Below, in pieces: positions 1 to 7,607 of a stretch of DNA of 64,000 nucleotides. Both the position numbers and the translations under genes were made by a program. The notes beneath the pieces were generated by a model that saw only the letters and a program-made list of their open reading frames with translations, searched no databases and had not been told where the DNA came from. The stretch comes from DASRDS01 sp035570055 (GTDB lineage Bacteria; Gemmatimonadota; Gemmatimonadetes; Gemmatimonadales; Gemmatimonadaceae): the NCBI GenBank assembly GCA_035570055.1, contig DATMLM010000010.1, forward strand, positions 16,926-80,925, written 5' to 3'. The first letter of the stretch is position 1. Every line of letters begins with the position of its first letter.

Positions 1-563
1 ACTAGCGCGTCGTCGTTCCACTTGGCAAACGTGACGATGCCGGCAAACGAGACGTACCACCCGACCCCTAACGCGGTCTCCGCCAGCGCGTGGGACCCGG
101 TATAGCAGTGCAAGACCCCGCGCACGCCGGCCGCCCCAGCCTCGCGCACGGCGGTCATCGTATCGGCCTCGGCGTCGCGCGTGTGCACGACCAGCGGCCG
201 TCCCAATGCCGCGGCCATTCCTATTTGATCGGCGAAGGCGGCTCGTTGCCGCTTGGGCTCGACGTGATCATAGTGATAGTCGAGCCCACACTCGCCAATG
301 GCCACCGCGCCAGCCGCCACGGCGTCGCGTATCCACGGCTCGTCCCGCTGCCTGTCGTACGTACCGGCTTCGCCGGGATGCACCCCGGCCGTGGCGTACA
401 CGAACAGGGGATACCGCGCCGCGAGTCGCAGCGCGCCAGTCGTGGCGGCCTGCGACTCGCCGATACATACGACAGCGGCCGCGCCAGCACCACGCGCGGC
501 CTCGATCACCTGATCGACGTCGTCGACAAACGCGGCGTCGGCCAGGTGGGCGTGACTATCAAC
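1..563 (-). CDS. tatD: TatD-family metal-dependent hydrolase (3' end cut by window)
   Basis: TatD enzymes are TIM-barrel metal-dependent hydrolases with DNase activity. The minus-strand reading frame shows the N-terminal metal motif FVDSHAHL, then GVHPGE, GECGLDYHY (metal-binding Glu and His region) and VVHTRDA, followed by HCYTGS and VSFAGIVTF. That is most of the family fold; the C-terminus lies beyond position 1. It directly follows secF, whose TGA (559-561) overlaps its first codons. No ATG, GTG or TTG sits where homologues start. The codon before DSHAHL is GTT (561-563), 12 bases after a GGAGG. The true start is therefore unresolved. Confidence 0.9.
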
Positions 564-1545
564 GAACGCCGGCGGCCTCCGTAGGCTTTTGCGATCGCGG
601 CGCCGGCTTCTTGACGGCGGGGCCGCCCTGTGCGTTCGAGATCTCGCGCGGCCACCGCCGCTCGATCCAGAGCAGTACCGGCGCGGCGACGTAGATGGAT
701 GAGAACGTTCCGGTGAAAATACCAAACGCCATCACCCACGCGAACGGCCGGATGACTTCGCCGGCAAAGATCAGCAGTGCCACCGTCGCGGCCAAGGCGG
801 TCGCGTGCGTCATGACCGACCGCGGCAGCGTCTCGTTCACTGACCGATTGATCGTATCGTACAGGGGCTCCCGCCGCCGCCGGCGCAGGTTCTCACGAAC
901 GCGGTCGAAAATAATGATCGTGTCGTTCAACGAGTATCCGATGACGGTCAGAATGCCGGCAACGACGGTCAGCGACACTTCGATGTTCATGAGCTTGATG
1001 AACGCCAGCGTCGTGCAGATGTCGTGCGCCGTCGCGATGACGGCCGCGACACCGAACCGCCACTCGAACCGCCAGGCGAGATAGATCAGCGTCAACAAGA
1101 ACGATAGGAGGATCGCCTTGATGGCCCCGTTCCGGAGCTCATTCCCGACGCGCGGCCCGACGCTCTCGGTCCGGACCACCTGATATTGCTTGCCGAACAC
1201 CTTGTCGAAAATCCCGCGCACCTCGGTCGCGACCGAGTCCGTACCGCCGCCGCGCGAGGCCGCCAGGTCTTGCGCCCGGACCGTATACTCCCGATTCGAT
1301 CCGAACGACTGGATCTCCGCGTTGTGTACGCCGCCTTGGTCCAAGAGCGACCGCAGCCGCGACACATCGGGCGGCTGATCGAACCGCAACTGCATGATCG
1401 TCCCGCCTGTGAAATCGATGCTGTAGCGGATGCCGTTGAACAACAGGCTGCCCAGCCCGATGACGATGAAGCCGACGGTCAGCGCGACCATGATCCGCCA
1501 GGGGCGGATGAAATCGTAGTGGGTGTTATAGAATATGCGCAGCAT
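559..1545 (-). CDS. secF: Protein translocase subunit SecF
   Basis: SecF works with SecD in the inner membrane, using the proton-motive force to aid late steps of Sec-dependent export. The 328-residue protein begins MLRIFYNTHYDFI. It has a first membrane segment at about residues 18-38, the SecD/F motif DFTGGT, a periplasmic region, and then a bundle of membrane helices containing LTLIYLAWRFEWRFG and SLNDTIIIFDRVREN, the family signature. The ATG overlaps the secD stop (TGATG), so the two genes are translationally coupled. The C-terminal tail is Lys/Pro/Arg-rich and cytoplasmic. Length is normal for a stand-alone SecF. Confidence 0.96.
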   Translation of the reverse strand: MLRIFYNTHYDFIRPWRIMVALTVGFIVIGLGSLLFNGIRYSIDFTGGTIMQLRFDQPPDVSRLRSLLDQGGVHNAEIQSFGSNREYTVRAQDLAASRGGGTDSVATEVRGIFDKVFGKQYQVVRTESVGPRVGNELRNGAIKAILLSFLLTLIYLAWRFEWRFGVAAVIATAHDICTTLAFIKLMNIEVSLTVVAGILTVIGYSLNDTIIIFDRVRENLRRRRREPLYDTINRSVNETLPRSVMTHATALAATVALLIFAGEVIRPFAWVMAFGIFTGTFSSIYVAAPVLLWIERRWPREISNAQGGPAVKKPAPRSQKPTEAAGVR

Positions 1546-3269
1546 CAGATGCTGATCGTTTGGGCGCCGCGGGCGCGAGTCAGCCAGATCATATAGAACG
1601 TCCGGACGACGAAGATCGACGTGACCATCGACGCCAGGATGCCCGCGATCAGGGTGACGGCGAACCCGCGAACGGACCCGCTGCCATACTGATACAGGAC
1701 GGCCGCCGTGAGGACGGTGGACACGTTCGAGTCGATGATCGCGCTCATTGCGTGCCGGAAGCCTTCGTCGATCGCGAGCCGTGGCGTCTTCCCGTGATCG
1801 AGCTCCTCTCGAATGCGCTCGAAGATCAGCACGTTCGCATCCACCGCGATACCAATCGAGAGCACAAACCCGGCAAGGCCAGGGAGGGTGAGCACGGCAT
1901 CGAATCCGGCGAGCGCCGCCAGCGTGTACAGCATGTACAACGTCAGGCCGCACACCGCCAAGAATCCAGAGAACTTGTAATACACGAGCATGATCACCAC
2001 GACGAGCGCCACCGCGATAATTCCCGCCTCGATCCCCGCGTGCACCGAGTCGGTCCCGAGGCTCGCGCCGATCGCGCGCTCCTCGACGATCTTGAGCGGC
2101 ACAGGGAGCGCGCCAGCTCGCAGAACAAGCGCCAAGTCCTGCGCCGCCTGCAGATCACGCCCACCCATGGTGATCTGTCCGCGCGTGCCGATCGCGCCTT
2201 CGATGATCGGCGGCCGCCCCATGACGAGCGTGTCGAGCACGATCGCCATATAGTCTTTCACGTGACGCGCGGTCTCGGTCTGGAACCGACGGCCGCCCTC
2301 ACGATTCAGCGTAAACTCGACCTTCGTGCCCTCGACCGGATCACTCGCGGGGTTTGCGTCGGTCAGATACTCGCCGGTAATGATCGGACGGGTGTCCACG
2401 ACATAGAACGGACGATAAACGCGACCACCGAGGACAACGGTATCCGCCGACCACCGGATGGACTTACCAGGGGGCAACGCGGCCTGCACCTCGGGCACCG
2501 CCAAGTAATGCTGGACCACCTGGACATCCGACCTCAGGACGTAGTACTCGCCGGGCATCTGCCCGGTCGGCTGCACGAGCTTCGAGAAGGCGCCACCGGT
2601 GAGCGTATTGGCGAGCGACCCGGTATCAGCCGACGTCGAATCGTGCTTCGCGCCCCCGGTCTTGCCTTTCTTCGTCGTATCATTGGGACCAGTAAAGAGA
2701 CCCTGAATCCCTTGCTGTTGCTGCTGACCGCCCGCCGCGCCAGGCGCCTGCGCCGCACCCGCCACGTTCGCGACCTTCGCGGTCTTGAGCGCCGCATCGA
2801 TCCGCGGAATCGCCTTTTCGAGTGCTTCGGTCTTGTCGGTGATCTGGAATTGGAGGAACGCCGACTGCGACACGATATCGTGCGCCCGTTTGGGGTCGCT
2901 CACGCCGGGTAACTCGACGATGATGCGATCGGTCCCGACCTTCTGCACCACGGGCTCCGCTACGCCGAACTGGTCGATGCGCGTGCTCACGACAGTCTTG
3001 GCGCGATCGATCGCATCGCTGATGTTGGGCACCGTCCCGTGGTCCTGGTTGACCTCGAGCGCCATGTGAATCCCGCCCTGAAGGTCGAGCCCTTCTTTAA
3101 TGGGGATGCGCCAGACGGTGTCGAGTAGCGTCAGACCCGTGGTCGGGTCGACGAGCACTTCTCCTTCCTTTGATAGCCGCGCTTCTGTGATTTTGCGCGG
3201 CCATAAAGCCCACAGCGACAAGCCGATGAGCGCCAGGACGATGGCGATGCGTATCCTCAAATTCGACAT
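1545..3269 (-). CDS. secD: Protein translocase subunit SecD
   Basis: SecD is the larger partner of SecF in the export accessory complex. The 574-residue protein starts with one membrane helix (about 5-22). Next comes GLDLQGGIHMALEV, the D1 signature, then a large periplasmic part. A Gln- and Ser/Thr-rich insert at roughly 165-215 (a run of Gln, then GPNDTTKKGKTGG) is probably a flexible loop. The C-terminal membrane bundle contains GFVLSIGIAVDANVLIFERI, the SecD motif. The gene heads the secD-secF-tatD unit. No yajC is present upstream, which is unusual because yajC often precedes secD. Confidence 0.96.
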   Translation of the reverse strand: MSNLRIRIAIVLALIGLSLWALWPRKITEARLSKEGEVLVDPTTGLTLLDTVWRIPIKEGLDLQGGIHMALEVNQDHGTVPNISDAIDRAKTVVSTRIDQFGVAEPVVQKVGTDRIIVELPGVSDPKRAHDIVSQSAFLQFQITDKTEALEKAIPRIDAALKTAKVANVAGAAQAPGAAGGQQQQQGIQGLFTGPNDTTKKGKTGGAKHDSTSADTGSLANTLTGGAFSKLVQPTGQMPGEYYVLRSDVQVVQHYLAVPEVQAALPPGKSIRWSADTVVLGGRVYRPFYVVDTRPIITGEYLTDANPASDPVEGTKVEFTLNREGGRRFQTETARHVKDYMAIVLDTLVMGRPPIIEGAIGTRGQITMGGRDLQAAQDLALVLRAGALPVPLKIVEERAIGASLGTDSVHAGIEAGIIAVALVVVIMLVYYKFSGFLAVCGLTLYMLYTLAALAGFDAVLTLPGLAGFVLSIGIAVDANVLIFERIREELDHGKTPRLAIDEGFRHAMSAIIDSNVSTVLTAAVLYQYGSGSVRGFAVTLIAGILASMVTSIFVVRTFYMIWLTRARGAQTISI

Positions 3270-3657
3270 AGCTTTGTAGGTTATCGTCCCGGGCGAAACC
3301 CCGCAAGGCGGCCTCTGCGTCTATCCTCGCCCGAATTTCCCGCAAGGCCAACGCCGCGAGCCCCAGCGCGCCAAGCGGCATCGTCATGACCTCGCGCACG
3401 CGGGTCTCGGCGGCGGTCGCACCGCAGGGGACTGTCAGGATTCACGGGCCGGCAAACTTCGCTTCCGGCTTCGGCAAGGTCAACGGTCGCCGGAATGACG
3501 AGAGGCCGCCTCTCGGCGGCCCCCCGGGGCTGACTCAGTCCTCCAGTCGCAGGGTTCCGTTGCGCGGTGCGCAGGGGTTTGTCAGGCCCCCCGTTGCCGT
3601 CGACACATCAACAATACGCACTGGCAAAAAGCCACGCAACGTGCACAAGAGAACGGA
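3270..3657. other. Intergenic region upstream of secD with partial tRNA copies
   Basis: No convincing gene is seen in these 388 bases. A 92-codon plus-strand frame (3386-3664) has no family features and ends in the tRNA, so I do not call it. The region holds a GC hairpin (stem 3504-3510 with 3515-3521). It also holds a 15-base inverted copy of the tRNA 3' end (3530-3544) and a 10-base direct copy of the tRNA anticodon/variable region (3507-3516). The secD start is at 3269. Confidence 0.5.
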
Positions 3658-3729
3658 GGACTGAGTCAGAATCGAACTGACGCCTCTCGGTTGACAAAGC
3701 GAGTGTTCTGCCAACTAAACTATCAGTCC
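3658..3729 (-). tRNA. tRNA-like gene with abnormal anticodon arm (possibly Asp GUC)
   Basis: On the minus strand this is a 72-nt cloverleaf. It has a 7-bp acceptor stem (GGACTGA/TCAGTCC), a D arm GTTT-AGTTGGCA-GAAC, and a T arm GTCAG-TTCGATT-CTGAC, all perfectly paired and with conserved bases in place. CCA is not encoded and the discriminator would be U. The anticodon arm is wrong. The best stem is CTCG/CGAG (4 bp) enclosing ten bases CTTTGTCAAC, so the loop is one base too long and the closing pair is C-C. Centred from the 3' side the anticodon reads GUC (Asp); centred from the 5' side it reads UGU (Thr). It could be a degenerate tRNA or a functional tRNA with an 8-nt loop. Confidence 0.6.
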
Positions 3730-3909
3730 GATATTTCTCGGACGCGACTGCGAGAAGGCGTCACCCTCCCCTTCGCCCAAGAAATACAACCACGCTCACC
3801 ACGTGGTTGACCGTTCCTTTCTTGCGCAGCGAAGTGGAGCGTTTTCGCGGAGGCTCATACTAGATAGCGGGAAGGCGCCGTTGCAACATCATCGCTATAG
3901 TTTCGGACG
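3730..3909. promoter_or_regulatory. tRNA/cls divergent promoter region with hairpin
   Basis: On the plus strand a TATAGT box (3896-3901) lies about 8 bases before the cls GTG, with no good -35. On the minus strand TTGCAA, an 18-base spacer and TAGTAT (around 3860-3886) could drive the tRNA. Between them the minus-strand transcript can form CAACCACG/CGTGGTTG (3787-3794 with 3802-3809), an 8-bp hairpin followed by a T-rich stretch. Confidence 0.35.
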
Positions 3910-5373
3910 GTGATGCTTTCCACGCCTTCAGCCATCGCCGGACTCCTCACGGCCGTTCACGTGATCCTGGCCGTCGGCGTCACGGCGCACATCCTGTTGA
4001 CCAAGGATGACGTCCGATCGGCCATTGGCTGGATCGGTCTCGTCTGGCTGACGCCGATCCTCGGCTCAGCCCTCTATCTCGTCTTCGGCATCAACCGCAT
4101 CAACCGCCAACTGGGCCCGATGCGCAAGCGACCGCCGCTCGACCCAGCCGACCGCGCCGCGCTCATGCGCGGAACGAGCGCCGAGCCGGCGCAGAGTGAG
4201 CTGCTGACCGCGTCGTCCCCCGCGATGCACGGCGTCGCGCGCATCGCCGGAACCGTGACGCGACTGCCGCTGGCGGGCGGATGTACGATCGAGCCACTGG
4301 CCAATGGCGATGAGACGTATCCCGCGATGCTGGAGGCGATCAATGGCGCCCAGCGAACGGTTGCCATGGCGACGTACATCTTCGACCGTGGCACCGCGGG
4401 CGAGCTGTTCGTCGAGGCGCTCGCGCGCGCGGCGAAGCGCGGCGTCGCCGTCCGGGTGCTCATCGATGGCGTCGGCGCACGATACAGTCATCCGCCGATC
4501 GTCGACGAGCTGAAACGCCGCGGCGTGACCGTCGCGCGCTTTCTGCCGTCGGTGCTTCCCTTCCCGCACCCGTACGTGAACCTGCGCGATCATCGGAAGA
4601 TGATGATCGTCGACGGCACGATCGGATTCTGCGGCGGGATGAACGTCCGCGACCAGTGCATCCTGGCGCTGCACCGCCCGGACGCCACGCAGGACATGCA
4701 CTTCCGCCTGCGCGGACCCGTGGTGCGCCAGATCATGCAGGCCTTCGCCGTCGACTGGGAGTTCACGACGCACGAGCATTTGCCAGAGTCGACGTGGGCG
4801 CCCGACACTGACGCAGCCGGCGGCGACGTCACGGCGCGCGCGATCCCGGATGGCCCCGACACCGACTTTCAGACGCTGCTCATGGTGATCCTCGGCGCGA
4901 CCGCGGCCGCGACGCGGTCGATCCGGCTGTCGACGCCGTACTTTCTACCCGACCCGCCACTGATCGACGCGCTGCGCGTCGCGGCGCTGCGCGGCGTTCA
5001 AGTCGATATCGTCCTGCCGCAGCACGGCAACCTGCGCATGGTGCAATGGGCGATGACCGCCCAGCTCCCCCAAGTGCTCGCATGGGGATGTCGCGTGTAT
5101 CTCTCAGCGCCACCCTTCGACCACTCGAAGCTGCTGATCGTCGACGGCGAGTGGTCGCTGATCGGCTCCGCCAACCTCGACCCGCGTAGCCTCCGCCTCA
5201 ACTTCGAGCTCAACGTCGAGTGCTACTCGCGTCCGCTCGCGTCCCGCTTGTCATCGATCCTCGACAACAAGATCGCCACGGGAAAGCAACTGACGATCGA
5301 AGACGTGGAACGCCGCCCGCTACTGCACCGCTTGCGCGATGGCGCGGCGTGGCTTGCGCAGCCATACCTCTAG
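3910..5373 (+). CDS. cls: Cardiolipin synthase (phospholipase D family)
   Basis: Cardiolipin synthase joins two phosphatidylglycerol molecules at the inner membrane. The 487-residue protein starts GTG (or ATG at 3913). It has two N-terminal membrane helices (about 5-27 and 38-58, the PLDc_N region with WIGLVWLTPILGSALYLVFG), then two PLD domains. Each carries an HKD motif: HRKMMIVDG near residue 230 and HSKLLIVDG near residue 405. Asn and GS residues follow each motif as expected (IGFCGGMN and LIGSANLDPRS). It is a single-gene unit, convergent with ribF. The putative -10 box lies so close to the GTG that the mRNA would have almost no leader. Confidence 0.94.
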   Translation: MMLSTPSAIAGLLTAVHVILAVGVTAHILLTKDDVRSAIGWIGLVWLTPILGSALYLVFGINRINRQLGPMRKRPPLDPADRAALMRGTSAEPAQSELLTASSPAMHGVARIAGTVTRLPLAGGCTIEPLANGDETYPAMLEAINGAQRTVAMATYIFDRGTAGELFVEALARAAKRGVAVRVLIDGVGARYSHPPIVDELKRRGVTVARFLPSVLPFPHPYVNLRDHRKMMIVDGTIGFCGGMNVRDQCILALHRPDATQDMHFRLRGPVVRQIMQAFAVDWEFTTHEHLPESTWAPDTDAAGGDVTARAIPDGPDTDFQTLLMVILGATAAATRSIRLSTPYFLPDPPLIDALRVAALRGVQVDIVLPQHGNLRMVQWAMTAQLPQVLAWGCRVYLSAPPFDHSKLLIVDGEWSLIGSANLDPRSLRLNFELNVECYSRPLASRLSSILDNKIATGKQLTIEDVERRPLLHRLRDGAAWLAQPYL

Positions 5374-5393
5374 CGCCCGCTGGGCATAGCGAC

Positions 5394-6338
5394 TCAGCCG
5401 GCCAATGCGCGGCGCGCGTGCTCCTCGTCACGCCGCAATTGCGCTTTGAGCGCGTCGATGCCGTCGAATTTCTGCGTGTCGCGGAGTCGCGTGATGAACT
5501 CGACGCGCACATGGGCGCCGTACCAATCAGCGTTGGCGTCGAACAAGTGCGCCTCGAGCGTCACGTCGGTCTCCCCAAACGTGGGCCTGGGCCCAAGGTT
5601 CATCATGCCGCCGAACGGCCCGACCGGCGTCTGCACGCGGACGGCGTACACACCCTCGGGCGGTAAGAGTTTCCGCGGCGATGGCAACGGGAGATTGATC
5701 GTCGGATAGCCGATCGTACGCCCACGCTGGTGACCGCGCGACACGACTCCGCTGACGGAATAGGGCCGGCCGAGTCCGGCAGCCGCGCTTCGCAGATCAC
5801 CGCCGGCGACCGCGCGGCGAATAGACGTCGACGAAATCGGACGTCCATCGTCGCTGGTCATCGGCGGGACAACCTCGACCCGAAACCCGCGCCGAACGCC
5901 GATCGCGCGCAGCGTCTCGACATCGCCCTCGCGCCCGCGGCCGAATCCGTTGTCATAGCCGCTCAGCAGCTCGCGCATATGAAATCGCTCGAGCAACACC
6001 GCCTCGACAAACTGCTCAGCGGTGTAATGCGACAGCGTCGGCGTGAACGGCACCACCGCGCAATAGTCGATCCCGCTCTCGGCCAGCACTTCCTGTCGCT
6101 CGGCCCCCACCGTGAGGAGCGGCCGCGCAGCGGCTGGATTGACGACCTCCAAGGGATGCGGCTCGAACGTGACGAGCACGCCCTTCCATCCCGTCTCGCG
6201 GGATCGCTCAGCCAAGCGGCTGAGCACTGCCTGGTGGCCGCGATGCACACCGTCGAAAGTCCCGACCGTGACGACCGTCGCGTCGACACTCGGTGGGAGT
6301 CCGCTGACTCCGTCGCCGCTCCAGTCACTCGGCATCAT
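5394..6338 (-). CDS. ribF: Bifunctional riboflavin kinase / FAD synthetase
   Basis: RibF phosphorylates riboflavin to FMN and then adenylates FMN to FAD. The 314-residue protein has the N-terminal nucleotidyltransferase motif GTFDGVHRGH (about residues 27-36), then LSGYDNGFGRGREGD and SSTSIR. The C-terminal kinase domain shows GRTIGYPTINL and PPEGVYAV, with MMNLGPRPTFG. The order and length match the bacterial bifunctional enzyme. It is the last gene of the rimP-nusA-infB operon, and its start overlaps truB by 14 bases. An alternative ATG lies one codon downstream of the first. Confidence 0.95.
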   Translation of the reverse strand: MMPSDWSGDGVSGLPPSVDATVVTVGTFDGVHRGHQAVLSRLAERSRETGWKGVLVTFEPHPLEVVNPAAARPLLTVGAERQEVLAESGIDYCAVVPFTPTLSHYTAEQFVEAVLLERFHMRELLSGYDNGFGRGREGDVETLRAIGVRRGFRVEVVPPMTSDDGRPISSTSIRRAVAGGDLRSAAAGLGRPYSVSGVVSRGHQRGRTIGYPTINLPLPSPRKLLPPEGVYAVRVQTPVGPFGGMMNLGPRPTFGETDVTLEAHLFDANADWYGAHVRVEFITRLRDTQKFDGIDALKAQLRRDEEHARRALAG

Positions 6339-7203
6339 CGTCCCCCATGACCACGCGCGGTCGCCATTCAGTCCCCTCCCTTACCGCGACCGCGACGAGC
6401 CGTCGCTCGCGATCCACGAGCGCGGCTCGCGCGCCAGGCGCCGTGGCGCCGACCGGCATGCCGCGCTTGACCCGCTCGATGGCGTCGTGGTCCAGGGCCT
6501 CCACGCACAAACCCTCGAGGCCTTCCAGCGGCGATCTCAGATACGTCTCGACGCCACGCTGTTCCAACGCATCCAGCGTCGCTGCTTCATCCACCCGAAA
6601 CGGCCCGCTCCGTGTTCTTCTCAACGTCTCGAGGTGCGCGGCACTCCGTGCCGCACGCCCCAAGTCTCGCGCCAACGCGCGCACGTACGTCCCGCCGCTG
6701 CACGTGACAGTTGCTCGCAGCATCTCACCATCCCAAGCGTCGACGCGCCACTCGTGCACGGTGACCGCGACGGGTGCGAGGTCCAATGGAGCGCCACGGC
6801 GCGCGGCGACATATGCGCGTTGGCCACCCTGCTGCTTGGCCGAGTACGCAGGCGGGATTTGCTGGAGCGCTCCCGTGAGAGATGCCAGCGCTGCGTCGAG
6901 ATCGGCGCGCAGCGGCGGCGGGGCAGCGTGAGTAGCAACGCCAGTGGCGTCGTCCGTGTCGGTCTCGCGCCCGAACGCCACAACGGCGTCGTAGACCTTG
7001 GGCTCGCCGGCGAGATACGGCAGCAGTCGCGTCGCCCGGCCGAGCAGGAGGACCAAGAGCCCGGTGGCGAACGGATCGAGCGTGCCGGCATGCCCTACGC
7101 GACGCTGTCCGCCGAGCCGTCGGACGATCGCGACGATGTCGTGCGACGTGAAGCCGGCGGGCTTGTCGACGAGCAGCACGCCGTCAGCCAGTCGGGCCCC
7201 CAT
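6325..7203 (-). CDS. truB: tRNA pseudouridine(55) synthase
   Basis: TruB converts U55 in the T loop of tRNAs to pseudouridine. The 292-residue protein shows DGVLLVDKPAGFTSHDIV at the start, then GHAGTLDPFATGLL with the catalytic Asp near residue 42. It also has KVYDAVVAFGRETDTDD, QIPPAYSAKQQGGQRAY and CSGGTYVRALARDLG, all TruB signatures. A short C-terminal extension follows. The gene overlaps the end of rbfA by 20 bases and the start of ribF by 14 bases, so it is translationally coupled in the operon. Confidence 0.96.
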   Translation of the reverse strand: MGARLADGVLLVDKPAGFTSHDIVAIVRRLGGQRRVGHAGTLDPFATGLLVLLLGRATRLLPYLAGEPKVYDAVVAFGRETDTDDATGVATHAAPPPLRADLDAALASLTGALQQIPPAYSAKQQGGQRAYVAARRGAPLDLAPVAVTVHEWRVDAWDGEMLRATVTCSGGTYVRALARDLGRAARSAAHLETLRRTRSGPFRVDEAATLDALEQRGVETYLRSPLEGLEGLCVEALDHDAIERVKRGMPVGATAPGARAALVDRERRLVAVAVREGTEWRPRVVMGDDDAE

Positions 7204-7549
7204 GGTGCTTCAGGCCCTCGAGCAACGCGTCGATCCGCGCCGCATACGCCACGCTCCGATCAGGCCGAAACTCGATCTCCGGCGCCACGCGCAAACGCAA
7301 CGCCTTCGCGACGCGCGAACGCAGATGGTGCGCCGCGCTCTCCAGCCCCTGGAATGTCGAAATCTGCTCGGCCTCGCTCCCCATGACGGTGACGAACACC
7401 TTCGCATGCCGCAGATCCCGCGTGATCTCGGCGCCCGTCACCGTGACGAGCCCGCGGACGCGAGGATCCTTGACATCCTCCGCCAGAAACGTGGCCACTT
7501 CCTCCCGGATCGCCTCTCCGACCCGGTCGGGCCGGCGCCTCTCGCTCAC
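7184..7549 (-). CDS. rbfA: Ribosome-binding factor A
   Basis: RbfA assists maturation of the 30S subunit. The 121-residue frame from GTG 7549 reads VSERRRPDRVGEAIREEV, then DPRVRGLVTVTGAEITRDL and a KVFV strand, ending with SVAYAARIDALLEGL. This is the single KH-like fold of the family at its usual length. GGAG lies 8 bases before this GTG. A second in-frame GTG at 7576 would add nine residues but aligns poorly with homologues. It lies between infB and truB, the classic order. Confidence 0.92.
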   Translation of the reverse strand: MSERRRPDRVGEAIREEVATFLAEDVKDPRVRGLVTVTGAEITRDLRHAKVFVTVMGSEAEQISTFQGLESAAHHLRSRVAKALRLRVAPEIEFRPDRSVAYAARIDALLEGLKHHGGPTG

Positions 7550-7577
7550 GGTCCGCTCCGCGTCCCGTGAGCGCACA

Positions 7578-7603
7578 TCGGTTGGACTGAGCTCGGCTGC
7601 GCC
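7578..7603. repeat. 26-base dispersed repeat, copy 1 (hairpin form)
   Basis: This segment between infB and rbfA matches 28433-28458 at 25 of 26 positions. In this copy the right part forms a hairpin CTCGGC-TGC-GCCGAG. The second copy lies inside the histidine-kinase coding sequence. Two copies 21 kb apart suggest a small dispersed (REP-like) element, but two copies are a thin basis. Confidence 0.45.
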
Positions 7604-7607
7604 GAGA

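Noticed and set aside
90..694. Two plus-strand frames of about 160 codons over tatD and secF
   Set aside because: They are antisense shadows of tatD and secF, with low-complexity Arg/His-rich products.
1560..2912. A 450-codon plus-strand frame opposite secD
   Set aside because: The composition (Arg/His/Asp/Glu-rich) is that of the complementary strand of a GC-rich gene, and secD motifs are clear on the other strand.
3386..3664. A 92-codon plus-strand frame between secD and the tRNA
   Set aside because: It runs into the tRNA gene, has no family features, and is rich in Arg, Pro and Gly as expected of random GC-rich frames.
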